DNA from: a virus
Length of the DNA: 26,881 bases
IMG/VR virus record: IMGVR_UViG_3300025110_000105
Location: 1 to 26,881 of that record
Direction: 5' to 3' (one strand)
Shown: positions 1 to 9,397 of the stretch, piece by piece
How positions within the stretch are numbered: the stretch's first letter is position 1
How the letters are laid out: each line of letters opens with the position of its first letter
The notes under the pieces: generated by a model
The model's database searches: none
Told to the model about the DNA's origin: nothing
The model's input: the letters and a program-made list of their open reading frames with translations, nothing else
Position numbers and translations under genes: made by a program

Positions 1-518
1 GCACAAGCACTCGCCGCAAATCCTGCCGCATCTAATGTTCCTGAATTAGAAACAAATCCTACAGAATTGTTAGTGCCGTCTAATTTACCTAACCATATAC
101 CATTTTCTAGTTGTTGTCCAACAGAACCTGCAACTGTACTTAATATGAAGTCAGAAAAAGAATTTGGTAGATCACCATTTAAATTCATACCTTGACCTAA
201 CCAAGTTGGAAATACAGTTCCTCTACAGATTTGCTCATTAACTTTATAGTCGGTTAATGTCAATAGAGATTCTGTAGTTTCTATATCTGTATCGTTATCC
301 CAATCACAACCCGCCGCCTTTACAGGACTTGAAGCGGTAATATTATTGATCACGGCACTTTTAGTTAAACCGTCTAATTGTCTTACATAACCTTTAGCTA
401 CAGTATCGGGACTTTTAACCGCCGCAGTAACATAAGGCATTGCGTGTATCCCTGCATAAGTATCTCCAGAGATATCTATGTCGGTAGCAAAATTTCTTTT
501 TTTATTTAATTTACTCAT
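1..518 (-). CDS. Major capsid protein, N-terminal part (cut by window edge)
   Basis: The reading frame opens at ATG 518 (MSKLNKKRNFATDIDISGD) and runs off the left edge with no stop, so about 172 N-terminal residues are visible. The protein would form the shell of the head. The assignment rests mainly on position: it directly follows a prohead protease and a scaffold-like gene in the same transcript, the classic protease-scaffold-capsid order. The composition (Gly/Ala/Asn/Thr-rich, with short stretches such as WLGKLDGTNNSVGF) suits a capsid subunit, and the sequence looks like Bacteroidota phage capsid proteins I have seen. No short diagnostic motif exists for HK97-fold proteins. The start is preceded by an A/T-rich leader with no Shine-Dalgarno site, as is normal for Bacteroidota. 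Family assignment is moderately sure. Confidence 0.7.
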   Translation of the reverse strand, partial: MSKLNKKRNFATDIDISGDTYAGIHAMPYVTAAVKSPDTVAKGYVRQLDGLTKSAVINNITASSPVKAAGCDWDNDTDIETTESLLTLTDYKVNEQICRGTVFPTWLGQGMNLNGDLPNSFSDFILSTVAGSVGQQLENGIWLGKLDGTNNSVGFVSNSGTLDAAGFAASAC

Positions 519-533
519 CTTATTAAAATTTTA

Positions 534-1169
534 TTATTTAAGGTTATTTATATAATATACCGCCCTATCGTGAGAGGACATTTTAGTTAAATCAACCGTA
601 GTGTTCATTGTTTCGCCCTCTGGATTGTATTTTAATTCCGTAGTAGCGGGTGCACCTGATAATTCAACTATTTTACTATTTAATTCTTCAACTTGAGTCA
701 TAAGTTCACTTATAGTGTCTGATGACATTTCAGTTTTTTCTTCATTAGACGTTTCTACAGACGCTTCAACTTTATCAGCTTTTAGATCCGCAACCGCATC
801 TTCTAAATTTTTAATTCTTTTTTCCATTCCTGCCCAATCATCAACCGCCGCCTCATCATCTTCCGCCATTTCTTCTTTTTCATCTTCTTCCTCTGCAGAT
901 ATTGCTTCTTCACCTAAATCAAGAATTTTAGAATTTTCATCTAGTGTTAATTTTAGTCCGTCTGACATTTCATAAGTTCCTGCAGATAAAGATTCTGCAG
1001 AGCCGTCATCTGAAACGGCGAAAACTTTAGATCCGATCATAAATTGCTCATCTTCTGTAGCAATCACTCTACCGTCCTCTAATTTCATTTCAGCGTAGAA
1101 TTTTACGCTATAAGATTTAGCTTCGTTTTTCATTTTTAAAATATTTAAAATTTTGTCTAATGTATTCAT
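534..1169 (-). CDS. Putative capsid scaffolding protein
   Basis: This 211-residue acidic protein lies between the prohead protease and the capsid gene, 15 bases before the latter. Residues about 17-80 form a beta-rich segment that looks like a small folded domain. Residues 88-108 are an extreme acidic linker (EEEDEKEEMAEDDEAA). Two heptad-like helices follow, at about 113-137 and 149-170, and then a short C-terminal tail. Acidic, coiled-coil-forming proteins at this position usually act as internal scaffolds that guide capsid assembly and are then removed by the protease. The role is inferred from composition and neighbours. A minor capsid or decoration role is possible but less likely. Confidence 0.65.
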   Translation of the reverse strand: MNTLDKILNILKMKNEAKSYSVKFYAEMKLEDGRVIATEDEQFMIGSKVFAVSDDGSAESLSAGTYEMSDGLKLTLDENSKILDLGEEAISAEEEDEKEEMAEDDEAAVDDWAGMEKRIKNLEDAVADLKADKVEASVETSNEEKTEMSSDTISELMTQVEELNSKIVELSGAPATTELKYNPEGETMNTTVDLTKMSSHDRAVYYINNLK

Positions 1170-1211
1170 AACTATTAATAAATATAAATTATCACCTTTT
1201 TGTTTAAATGT

Positions 1212-2210
1212 TTACCTTTTTTTTCTCCAACCACCTGTTTTATTTTTGATAGCGGCACAAACTTTAGCCGCCGTTTCTTTGTCACCATATTCCTTGATTT
1301 GATCCCGCATACATTCGTCCCAAGAATATTTCAATATTGCTTTGCGTTTAGCGAAATTAATATTTTCTAATATCTTATATTTTTTTTTGTATTTTCTTTT
1401 TCCTGTTTCAGAATGTTCCTCTTTCATTGTTGCAGAACTATGATCAACGCACGGCATAAATAATTTAACCCCGTCCACAGTATGAACGTGACTACCACTA
1501 CAACCTTTGAACATTTCGGCGTATAATTCAGCTTCATCTTTATTTCTAAATAATGGCTCACCGTCTAAACTACTTACGGGATTTAATTCGTTTTGTAATA
1601 TTAAACTTTTAATTTTACCGAGTGTTATTTCGTCAGGACAATCTTCGCAAGTTTCGTCTAATATATCTTTTGGTTTAGAGTGTTCTATTAATTTGTCAGT
1701 AAACCAACCCTCTATACTAAACCCCCTAACCTCTTTGTTTTTTATTTTTTCCCATATTTCGTCATTACCCTCTGCGGACACTTGCACAAACCAAGTTCCA
1801 ACAGGCATATTCTTAAATCCCCACATATTTGACTTATCAAATTTCTCATCTTCTTTAATCCAAGATTCTACAACAGTAAGTCCGTCTATAGTTTGTTGGT
1901 GTTCTAATGTGTGGTTATTGTTGCGTAGATTTGACATAAACAATTTCTGTGCCTTTTTAATAGTTTCTTTAGTAAAGAAAACATCATATTCCTCATTAGT
2001 TTCCTTATCAAACCTATTTATTTTTTTATCGGGTATAAGTATGGCTCCGACTAATTGCTTTTGTTCTTCGTCAATTTTAGCGAGGGATAGAAAATCATTA
2101 TTAAAAAAAACAAAGTTTTCTTCTATTGCAGGGAATTTCACTACAGATATGGCTTCAACGCCAAACATTTCTGCAGTTTCGTCAATTATAAGTTCTATAA
2201 GTTTCTTCAT
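1212..2210 (-). CDS. XkdF-like prohead maturation protease
   Basis: This 332-residue protein resembles the XkdF putative phage serine protease family (peptidase S78_2), which cleaves scaffold and capsid during head maturation. Visible features are the NNHTLEHQ segment (His100, His104), VVESWI at about 113-118, MPVGTWFVQV at about 135-144, and GFSIEG at 163-168, whose Ser165 is the likely nucleophile. The C-terminal third is a separate module. It has a Cys/His cluster (GCSGSHVHTVDG, then MPCVDH), a basic stretch, and a final SWDECMRDQIKEYGD helix followed by ETAAKVCAAIKNK, a signature that I recall from many phage head proteins. The gene sits directly upstream of scaffold and capsid, as expected. 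The odd point is that a tape-measure-like gene, not the portal, precedes it. Confidence 0.85.
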   Translation of the reverse strand: MKKLIELIIDETAEMFGVEAISVVKFPAIEENFVFFNNDFLSLAKIDEEQKQLVGAILIPDKKINRFDKETNEEYDVFFTKETIKKAQKLFMSNLRNNNHTLEHQQTIDGLTVVESWIKEDEKFDKSNMWGFKNMPVGTWFVQVSAEGNDEIWEKIKNKEVRGFSIEGWFTDKLIEHSKPKDILDETCEDCPDEITLGKIKSLILQNELNPVSSLDGEPLFRNKDEAELYAEMFKGCSGSHVHTVDGVKLFMPCVDHSSATMKEEHSETGKRKYKKKYKILENINFAKRKAILKYSWDECMRDQIKEYGDKETAAKVCAAIKNKTGGWRKKR

Positions 2211-2239
2211 ACTAATAAATATAAAATTTTGAGTTTTGT

Positions 2240-4231
2240 TTATAAAGTGGACTGTATTTCTAATTCTTCTTGTAATGCTTGGGCGTCTGAAATTTCATTT
2301 TCTACTACATACGCTTGAATAGGCGGTTGGTTAGAATTATCGTTATTCATATTAGGCAATAAACCTGAAATTGATCCCGTTGGTATTTGTTCATCTACAG
2401 ATTGATCACCCCCACCTAAATCCACACTATCATCACCGCCACCCCCACCGTCACCAGGCACTTGGCTTAATGTTGCTTTAGCGGAGGCTATTCCTGCAAG
2501 TACGGTAGCAACACCACTTGCTATTGCACCTAAATTAGCAGGGAATACTAAACCCGCACCTGCCTGTATAGCCGCAGATATACCCCTTGCCGTGTCTATT
2601 AATATTTGCAACATAGCATTTCTTTTTTCCCTTTTCAATGCCTGTTTTTCTATTTTTCTTGTTTGTTTATCAAATTCCTTTTGAGATATTAAACCTTCGT
2701 CTAATTGTTCTTGTAGGTGTCTTTTTTCATTTTCTAACTCAAGGTTTGCTATCCGTGTTAAGGCGTCAAACGCTTTTAGTGCGGCATCTGCCCTTAAATT
2801 ATATTCGGCTTCTAATTCTTCATTAGTTAAATCGTAAAGGGTTTTCTTACGTTCACCCTCTTTAAGATCCCAATTATCATCTATTTCCGCTAATTTTTCT
2901 CTCAATTCCTCTTTTAAGGCAAGTGTTTCTTCAATTTGCTGTGTAGCTGTTTGATTTCCTGAAAGATAATCTTTAACACTCAACTTCTGCAACTCGTCAT
3001 AGTGATCTCTTATTTCTTGTTTTTCTTTTTCTCTCCCACTAATATTTCTGTTAGCAACTTTATTGTGGTATTCTTCATTTTGTTTTATCTGTTTTTGCCT
3101 TTGTTCCTCTAAATATTTATTGTATTCTCTTTGGGCGTCCTCTGCCTCTTTAATTGCGTCGGTTTGTTCCTGTTGTAAAGCGGTTAAATTGATTAATTGT
3201 TCTGATCTTTGCCCTGTAATTCTTTCGTCTAAATCCGCCATTTCGGTTTTAGCATTGGTCAAAGCAACCTGTAAATCAATATTGTCCTTATTTTTATCTA
3301 ACTCTTTTTGAGCTAATTCTATTTTCATTTGAGCAACCCTCTTTTCGTCCTCAAATTGTTTATCTAATATTCTCCCTAATTCTTCATTGGCGGCTATTCT
3401 TTCGTCTATAGTTAAACTAATATCATCTCTAATTTGCCTTTGTATCTCCGCCTCTTTTTGGTAGGTCATCTGTAGCAACCTTTGTTCCGCTTCCGCTAAT
3501 TTTACCTCGTTTCGTAAGTTTACTAATTCTTTTGCTAATCGTCTATTTTTCTGAATAAGGGTTTCCACTTGTTCACCCTGTTCCTCATAAGAGGAAGTTA
3601 ATCCGTCTAAATCCTGTGTTACAAAATTCTTAACTACTTTTCCTATTTTTTTAAAGAAATTAAATAATTTCTCTCCCTTTTCTACTACAACCTTAATCAC
3701 CTGTTGAAAAGTAATACTTATGGTTTCAAGTGCAATATTAACCTGATCCATTACCTTTTGGTTTTTACCTAAAGCTTCTTGTAATTTTACAAAAGCGGCT
3801 ATAATCAAACCAATACCTGCGGCTTTTAACGCCATACCAAACGCCTTTGTTGATAGGGTTAGTTTTTTAAACCCACCCTCACCTTTTTTTGCACCCTTTT
3901 CTATATCAGATGCGGCATTTCCTAATTTTTTGACATCAGGTATACTTTCTAAAGCACTTTCTCCTACCGACTCTACACTTTCGCTTAATTTCTCAAAATC
4001 AGGTATACTTTTGTCTGCACCCTTTCCAATATTCTCTGCACTTTTTGCGGTTTGGTTTATATCGGTATCTAAATTTTTTAATACATTTTTTGCCTTACTA
4101 CTATCTAATTCAATAGGTGTAGTTTTCCTTAATTCGGCATAAGTAATATCTATTTCCCCCCTAACCTTTTTTAAATCGGTTATAGCGTCACTCGTGTCTA
4201 ACTTTATTTTGATCGTTTTATCTACCGCCAT
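2240..4231 (-). CDS. Tape measure-like tail protein
   Basis: This 663-residue protein has the architecture of a tape measure protein, which sets tail length. It has a charged N-terminal region with Asp/Lys repeats and a hydrophobic segment at about 130-148 (FGMALKAAGIGLIIAAF). A very long charged coiled coil follows at about 220-500, rich in Glu, Lys and Gln. A second Ala/Gly-rich hydrophobic region at about 540-590 (starting ILIDTARGISAAIQAGAG) comes before a Gly-Asp-rich linker. It is short for a tape measure, implying a short tail if the usual proportionality holds. The gene lies after the large tail proteins and just before the prohead protease, whereas tape measures normally follow the tail chaperone directly. 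A structural coiled-coil protein of another kind cannot be excluded. Confidence 0.75.
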   Translation of the reverse strand: MAVDKTIKIKLDTSDAITDLKKVRGEIDITYAELRKTTPIELDSSKAKNVLKNLDTDINQTAKSAENIGKGADKSIPDFEKLSESVESVGESALESIPDVKKLGNAASDIEKGAKKGEGGFKKLTLSTKAFGMALKAAGIGLIIAAFVKLQEALGKNQKVMDQVNIALETISITFQQVIKVVVEKGEKLFNFFKKIGKVVKNFVTQDLDGLTSSYEEQGEQVETLIQKNRRLAKELVNLRNEVKLAEAEQRLLQMTYQKEAEIQRQIRDDISLTIDERIAANEELGRILDKQFEDEKRVAQMKIELAQKELDKNKDNIDLQVALTNAKTEMADLDERITGQRSEQLINLTALQQEQTDAIKEAEDAQREYNKYLEEQRQKQIKQNEEYHNKVANRNISGREKEKQEIRDHYDELQKLSVKDYLSGNQTATQQIEETLALKEELREKLAEIDDNWDLKEGERKKTLYDLTNEELEAEYNLRADAALKAFDALTRIANLELENEKRHLQEQLDEGLISQKEFDKQTRKIEKQALKREKRNAMLQILIDTARGISAAIQAGAGLVFPANLGAIASGVATVLAGIASAKATLSQVPGDGGGGGDDSVDLGGGDQSVDEQIPTGSISGLLPNMNNDNSNQPPIQAYVVENEISDAQALQEELEIQSTL

Positions 4232-4395
4232 ATTATTCTATTTAGTTGATTTAACATTCTTTTTATATTTGTGTGGTATTCTTCCATACCGTAAACAAAA
4301 TCCAATTCCTTATTTTTATATTCCACTAATTGTATGTGTTCTATAGATAAAATTATAGCCTTACTACCTTGTTGTATATATTCTTTTAATTCCAT
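4222..4395 (-). CDS. 57-residue hypothetical protein between tail protein and tape measure
   Basis: A short open frame starts at ATG 4395 (MELKEYIQQGSKAIILSIEH) and stops at TAG 4222. It overlaps the end of the large tail gene by 10 bases and the start of the tape measure gene by 10, so it fills the only gap between them exactly. Close packing with overlaps at both ends is the gene style of this operon and is the main evidence that it is real. The product is predicted to be largely helical, charged and soluble. No family was recognised. A small tail-assembly or tape-measure-associated factor is plausible from position alone. Confidence 0.6.
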   Translation of the reverse strand: MELKEYIQQGSKAIILSIEHIQLVEYKNKELDFVYGMEEYHTNIKRMLNQLNRIIWR

Positions 4396-7300
4396 AACAT
4401 ATAGTTTCCATTTTCAAATTTTATTATATCCCCATTTTGGAATAAAGCATAATTTGCGTCCCACTCAAAATTCATATTCTTAATAGAATTTATATCTAAA
4501 TCTATAGATAATTCCCAAATTCTCTTTGTATTCCTGTTAGCATCATCTAATCCAAATCTTAAAATACGATCTTGGTATAAATCTATATATAGTGTACACA
4601 TTGTTGGTAAAGCACCCTCTTTTATAGAAAATTCTTGATCACCCCCTTGCGTTCCTAATTGATGAGTTAGTGTACCTAAAGCAGAATCACCACCAAGCCT
4701 AAAGGCGGTATAATAAGAAAAAGCCTCAGTTGATCCTATTGGATAATTGCTATCAGTAGATGAAACAACAGTAGATATCCCCTTAACCCTTATTATTGTG
4801 TTGGTGCTATGAGGTAATTCAAAAGGTATAGATTTTTGATTGCCCTGATGATAAGCGTAACCGCGACTATCACCGTCAGTAAAACCTGTTAACACAATCC
4901 TGTGACTTTCACCTATCAGTTGCGGAATGTTTCTAGGATCGGTATTGTGGGATATAACTATATCATTTCCGTATTTAGGTATTAAATTTTGAGAATATTT
5001 AGTCGTATTTACACCACGCACTAATGGATTATTTAATCCTATAAATATTCCCTCAGTTAATCCTTTAACCCCGTTTGTATGCAGGATAGATCTATTACCA
5101 AAAATACTTTTTAACGTAATAGGTAAACTACCTGTATTCGCCATACAAGGATACATACCTTGATTTGCGTAATTACTAAAGGCGTACTGCGGTGTTCCAC
5201 CATTACACTCACAACAATCAGGAGTAACAAAGACACCTATTGCCGTGCCTGAAACAATAGGAACACAATTAGGATCATCTGCGGGACACCACATATAGTA
5301 GAAACTAGAATATAAGTTAACCCCGTCTACACTACCTACTACAAAATCACAATCTATACAGGTTTCAAAACTATCTATGGATTTTATAAATGTAACTTTA
5401 GTCGAAGCTGATCCGTCAACCTGATAATTGCTAATTTTTAGTATTTTCCAATAAGTGTCATTTATATAAATGTCATCACTAAACTTGAAATTAAAAATAT
5501 CCGATACATTCAAATTCATATAACATTCCATAACCCTAGCCTGAGGTGAATAAAGGGTATCTAAATAGGGTTTCCAATATTTACCATATAATGATCCATT
5601 AAACCAATTACCGTAGTTTCCGTTATAATTAAATACAGTTAAATTCCCAAATAATGGTGGTGACGCATTCCAATAAAGGGACGTATTATCTTGGGTGATC
5701 GTATAAGTGTTGACACCTGCACCAGGATCAATATCAAAAGGACTACAAATTGGATAGTGTTTGAATTGCATAGCTTTAATTTCCATTCCGTCACCAATGG
5801 GTGGTGGACTATAATAGGTTCTATGAAAATAAAAGCCGTCATCTAATGGATCGTTGTCCACACCTAAAACGTCAACAGGTGTTCCGCAATAATAAAACAA
5901 TTTAGGTTTGGTTGCTGTCATTTTATATTCTGCAACGCCGTCTTGTGTCATATTGTAACTACGTTCATATTGCACAGTCATATTTGGAAGGTATGTTTCA
6001 AATTCCTCTTGATCATTTGAAAAAACCATACTATTAATAAAGGGTGAAAAAATAGATTTATTGGTTAATTTACCTTTAGCAAATTCACTAGGACTTGTCA
6101 ATTCTATATGCCCATAGACATTTATATCAGGCTCTCTTTCCTTAATACTTTTATTGTATAAATCTTTATCCTCTAAATCCGTGAAAATTGTTTCTTTTTT
6201 TTGTAATGAGGTGGTATCTGTTATTTTAATTTCTTTTTGGGTATTCACCTTATTAGACCAATTTTTTATTTCACCACCATTAACAAAATCCTTATATGGC
6301 TCTATTATTAGGTTTGTTTCATCTTCTGCACTTGTGGAAATGATTAAGTTAAACCTTTGCAAGATGTCTTTTAAAAAACCCGCTTGAGTAATAGTTGGAT
6401 CTATACAGGCAGGAATATCAATAATTCCACCATAAGCATTATCGATACTATATCCTACCCAATTCCCCCTTATATTTGACATAGCTGTTCCACAACCTAC
6501 ATCTGCAGAATAGGCACCCAATTTGAACATAGCGCTATTTGAAGAACTTTTACGACCTATAAGGCTTGCAGATTCAACATAGAATCTCATTTTACTACCT
6601 ACAGGAAACCAAAAGACAGGAACAGTAACACTACATAATTGAGCAGAGCCATTAATGGGACCCACCTGAGTCATATAAACGGTGAAATTGGTGTCCCAAC
6701 CCCAATCATTAAAATTTGTGTCACCATTTGAATATACACCATAAGAGGAAATCCTTAAATTAATTTGGGACTGTCCCCCACTATTACAAAAAAGGTTTTC
6801 AAAATCAACTCTAAACCTTATGGTTACCTCTTTTAATTGTGGATCTATCCTTGTTAGACAATCTTCAAAAGTACCTGAAGTTTCCCAACAATCATCGGGA
6901 TCATTAGGAATAGTACAACCTGTAGCGGGTGTATCATTTTCTGCGGGTATTTTTTCTTGTATATATACACCCCCCGAACTAGGTATATATTCCTGTCCCC
7001 ATTGGTTGAAATTTTGAACTTCAAAAAATCCACTTGGATTAACATTTCGATCAGTTGTAGGTAGGGCGTCTAATTCTAAATGATTACAGCTTGTAGTAAA
7101 TAATCTACCAAAATATTCACTATCTATAAATGATGAGGTATAAGAATAACCCGCCTTTAATATTATTTTTGTTAATAATTCTTTAACCTGTATAGCTGGT
7201 CTAAATTGAGCAAAAGGAACAGTTTTTTCAGACGCCGCAGTCATACCGATACTATTAACCAAATTATCAGAGTCCGTCTGATCCATATTCATATATTCAT

Positions 7301-7922
7301 TTACATTTTGATCAAAATAGAAATGTTTTTGAGTTACGGACATTGGATAAATAACTTTTGAGATATTAGGTGTTAAAGAGGTATCACTAATGGTATCACC
7401 GTCTGTATTCTGTAAGGTTGCTGTCCAAGATTTATAAAAGGTATTATTCTGATAATCCGTATGGATTAATTGGTGATTTAATTCTTCACTAAAACCCCCA
7501 CTACTATCTTTATAAACATCTTGAAGTTTACTCTCACCAATAACTGAAAATAAAGTTGCCGTTGTTGATAATAGGGTGACCTCGTAAAGTTTTGCCTTTT
7601 TTAATACACTTTTTAATTGTAGTGTTCCCTCAAATTGTGGTGTAGAGCCTGAATACAAAATAGCTTCAAACTTTTTCCTTGTGCTAAAAACCAATGTTTC
7701 CAAATTCACATTATACCAATCTTGAAAAAATCTATTATTTTTATCTGTAAAGGGTAATTTAAAAGTTTGGGAATAATTACTTTTCCTTTTTTCAGGCTCC
7801 TTAACGTCGGCAAATTGAAAATTTAATCCAATATTAGGCGACTCTTGTAGGTCTAACTCATACGTGGTATCTGCCGTAGTTCCTATTTGATTCGGTCTAT
7901 AAGCTACTAATCTTACTTTCAT
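4386..7922 (-). CDS. Large tail tip / baseplate-type protein (1178 residues)
   Basis: This is the largest gene in the window. Its N-terminal region (MKVRLVAYRPNQIGT, then NYSQTFKLPFTDKNNRFFQDW) looks like a beta-rich structural domain of the kind found in large tail proteins of Bacteroidota phages. The rest is mostly beta-strand-rich, high in Asn, Tyr, Thr and Gly, as expected of tail tip or receptor-contact proteins. A Cys-rich insertion lies at about residues 857-907 (CIDCDF, then MWCPADDPNCVP, then DCCECNGG). The C-terminal ~110 residues have a lectin-like, jelly-roll-like composition (LYQDRILRFGLDD, FENGNYMLWN). It overlaps the upstream tail gene by a TAATG. A role in tail tip or host contact is inferred, and no enzyme motif was seen. 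Confidence 0.6.
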   Translation of the reverse strand: MKVRLVAYRPNQIGTTADTTYELDLQESPNIGLNFQFADVKEPEKRKSNYSQTFKLPFTDKNNRFFQDWYNVNLETLVFSTRKKFEAILYSGSTPQFEGTLQLKSVLKKAKLYEVTLLSTTATLFSVIGESKLQDVYKDSSGGFSEELNHQLIHTDYQNNTFYKSWTATLQNTDGDTISDTSLTPNISKVIYPMSVTQKHFYFDQNVNEYMNMDQTDSDNLVNSIGMTAASEKTVPFAQFRPAIQVKELLTKIILKAGYSYTSSFIDSEYFGRLFTTSCNHLELDALPTTDRNVNPSGFFEVQNFNQWGQEYIPSSGGVYIQEKIPAENDTPATGCTIPNDPDDCWETSGTFEDCLTRIDPQLKEVTIRFRVDFENLFCNSGGQSQINLRISSYGVYSNGDTNFNDWGWDTNFTVYMTQVGPINGSAQLCSVTVPVFWFPVGSKMRFYVESASLIGRKSSSNSAMFKLGAYSADVGCGTAMSNIRGNWVGYSIDNAYGGIIDIPACIDPTITQAGFLKDILQRFNLIISTSAEDETNLIIEPYKDFVNGGEIKNWSNKVNTQKEIKITDTTSLQKKETIFTDLEDKDLYNKSIKEREPDINVYGHIELTSPSEFAKGKLTNKSIFSPFINSMVFSNDQEEFETYLPNMTVQYERSYNMTQDGVAEYKMTATKPKLFYYCGTPVDVLGVDNDPLDDGFYFHRTYYSPPPIGDGMEIKAMQFKHYPICSPFDIDPGAGVNTYTITQDNTSLYWNASPPLFGNLTVFNYNGNYGNWFNGSLYGKYWKPYLDTLYSPQARVMECYMNLNVSDIFNFKFSDDIYINDTYWKILKISNYQVDGSASTKVTFIKSIDSFETCIDCDFVVGSVDGVNLYSSFYYMWCPADDPNCVPIVSGTAIGVFVTPDCCECNGGTPQYAFSNYANQGMYPCMANTGSLPITLKSIFGNRSILHTNGVKGLTEGIFIGLNNPLVRGVNTTKYSQNLIPKYGNDIVISHNTDPRNIPQLIGESHRIVLTGFTDGDSRGYAYHQGNQKSIPFELPHSTNTIIRVKGISTVVSSTDSNYPIGSTEAFSYYTAFRLGGDSALGTLTHQLGTQGGDQEFSIKEGALPTMCTLYIDLYQDRILRFGLDDANRNTKRIWELSIDLDINSIKNMNFEWDANYALFQNGDIIKFENGNYMLWN

Positions 7923-9394
7923 TAACTGTTGGTGTTTATTGGATTAGAATATTCGATTGTTATGGTATATTGAATATTTGCCTTATTATTTGCTCTTGTT
8001 TTCCTGATTATATTTGTATCAACCACTCTAACAGGCACGGTTTCCTCTGTGTCACCATTTTCGATCACAAAGACATCAGTTGACATCATTAATTTTTCTA
8101 ATAATATTGTGTCCGCCTCTGTAATAAAATCGGTATTTAATGTTTCCTTTTTTGTCGCAGTTGTTCTTAAAACCTTATTTTGACTTTCGTAATTATAATA
8201 GGAATATTGTAGTGAATTAAAATCACCTATAGCTTGTCCGTAGGTGTTTCTTTTAACCTCTATAGATTGTACAGATTTCATTTTAAAGTTAAAATAATCC
8301 CAACAACCTAAACTATTTATCCAACCTAACCTGCGTGTTATATAACCCTTACAGGCTTTTTCTTGCCTCACAAACCAATAACGCCTAGCAACTTGATAGG
8401 TTAAACTCGCACTTTTCGCCTCTATTATATAATATGCCCAACCAATATTAGCGCCAGATGAAGGTCTTTGTGTATTAGTCCCACCGTTGTTATAGGCTTC
8501 TAAATTAGCGGGACCACAACCAAAATAAATTATATTCTTATCGGTGTCTATTCCCGATTGTAATGGAGCCTCTCCGCCTGTTGTACTATCGTTTGTAATA
8601 TAAGTTTGGGTTAATTGAGTGCCTGAAGCATTATAAAATCGAACTAAAAAAGTCCCCACGTTAGCGGCTAAATCATAATAACTATTTAGAAATCCTACGG
8701 TGTGGTAATCCCCCACTTGAACTTTATTGATCAATTCCTTTTCATCTGCAGTAAACCCCGCAGTAGGTGGAACAACATCATAATAACCAGGTCTTACATC
8801 ACTCAAAAGATAACCCGTTGATGTCAGGTTACTATATATATCTTTAAAAGTTGTCCCTTGAAAATAAGTCATATTCCCAGACACCCCCCTTTCTGCAGTT
8901 AAAGGCAAAGATGCCGCAATAAATTTAAGGGTTGTAGTTGTATTTTCGGAATTATCTTCGGTTGGAAAAGCGTTTTCTACTGTGGAATAAGATTGATACG
9001 CTTTAACATAAATATTCCTAATCTGATAGCTGTTACCTGAATAGATGTAAGTGTCTGTCCCATTAGCGGCTAAAGTGTGTATCGGCTCACCTGATTCGTT
9101 TTGATCCTCATAGGTTTTTTGTATAAATGTATTTACTATATCTCGCACGTCAAAAGTGGTATAAACATTAATTGTGCCTGTAGTGTAACCGTTAGGTCTT
9201 TGTTTTATTTTTGCTATTAAAAGTCCAGAGGCATCGTCTATACGAATCTCCAAAACAAATTTAAAATAGAATAAACCTGTTATATTCGTCTGTTTTACCG
9301 TATAGGGTACAATAGGTGTCCAATTAGTTAGTACGGGTGTATCGTAAGTGCTATTTTGGGGTCGCTGTGAAAAACTTATACTTCCTAAAGCCAT
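7922..9394 (-). CDS. Tail-associated structural protein (490 residues)
   Basis: This beta-rich protein opens with MALGSISFSQRPQNST and a segment (FYFKFVLEIRIDDASG, then FDVRDIVNTFIQ) typical, as I recall, of structural proteins in Bacteroidota siphoviruses. The middle is rich in Thr, Asn and Tyr. The C-terminal part contains basic, aromatic stretches (ARRYWFVRQEKACKGYITRR, then INSLGCWDYFNF). It sits between the neck-like gene and the 1178-residue tail protein, with a TAATG overlap to the latter, so a distal-tail or baseplate role is likely. No catalytic motif was recognised. The major tail tube subunit has not been identified in this window, and this protein is too long to be the obvious candidate. 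Confidence 0.55.
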   Translation of the reverse strand: MALGSISFSQRPQNSTYDTPVLTNWTPIVPYTVKQTNITGLFYFKFVLEIRIDDASGLLIAKIKQRPNGYTTGTINVYTTFDVRDIVNTFIQKTYEDQNESGEPIHTLAANGTDTYIYSGNSYQIRNIYVKAYQSYSTVENAFPTEDNSENTTTTLKFIAASLPLTAERGVSGNMTYFQGTTFKDIYSNLTSTGYLLSDVRPGYYDVVPPTAGFTADEKELINKVQVGDYHTVGFLNSYYDLAANVGTFLVRFYNASGTQLTQTYITNDSTTGGEAPLQSGIDTDKNIIYFGCGPANLEAYNNGGTNTQRPSSGANIGWAYYIIEAKSASLTYQVARRYWFVRQEKACKGYITRRLGWINSLGCWDYFNFKMKSVQSIEVKRNTYGQAIGDFNSLQYSYYNYESQNKVLRTTATKKETLNTDFITEADTILLEKLMMSTDVFVIENGDTEETVPVRVVDTNIIRKTRANNKANIQYTITIEYSNPINTNS

Positions 9395-9397
9395 ATA

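Noticed and set aside
1507-2232. A 241-codon plus-strand open frame opposite the prohead protease
   Set aside because: It is fully antisense to a gene with recognisable protease motifs, has a Ser/Leu/Asn-rich composition typical of shadow frames, and has no fitting neighbours. Other plus-strand frames inside the structural genes were dropped for the same reason.
4386-7922. Diversity-generating retroelement target in the large tail protein
   Set aside because: No reverse transcriptase gene and no template/variable repeat pair were seen in the window.
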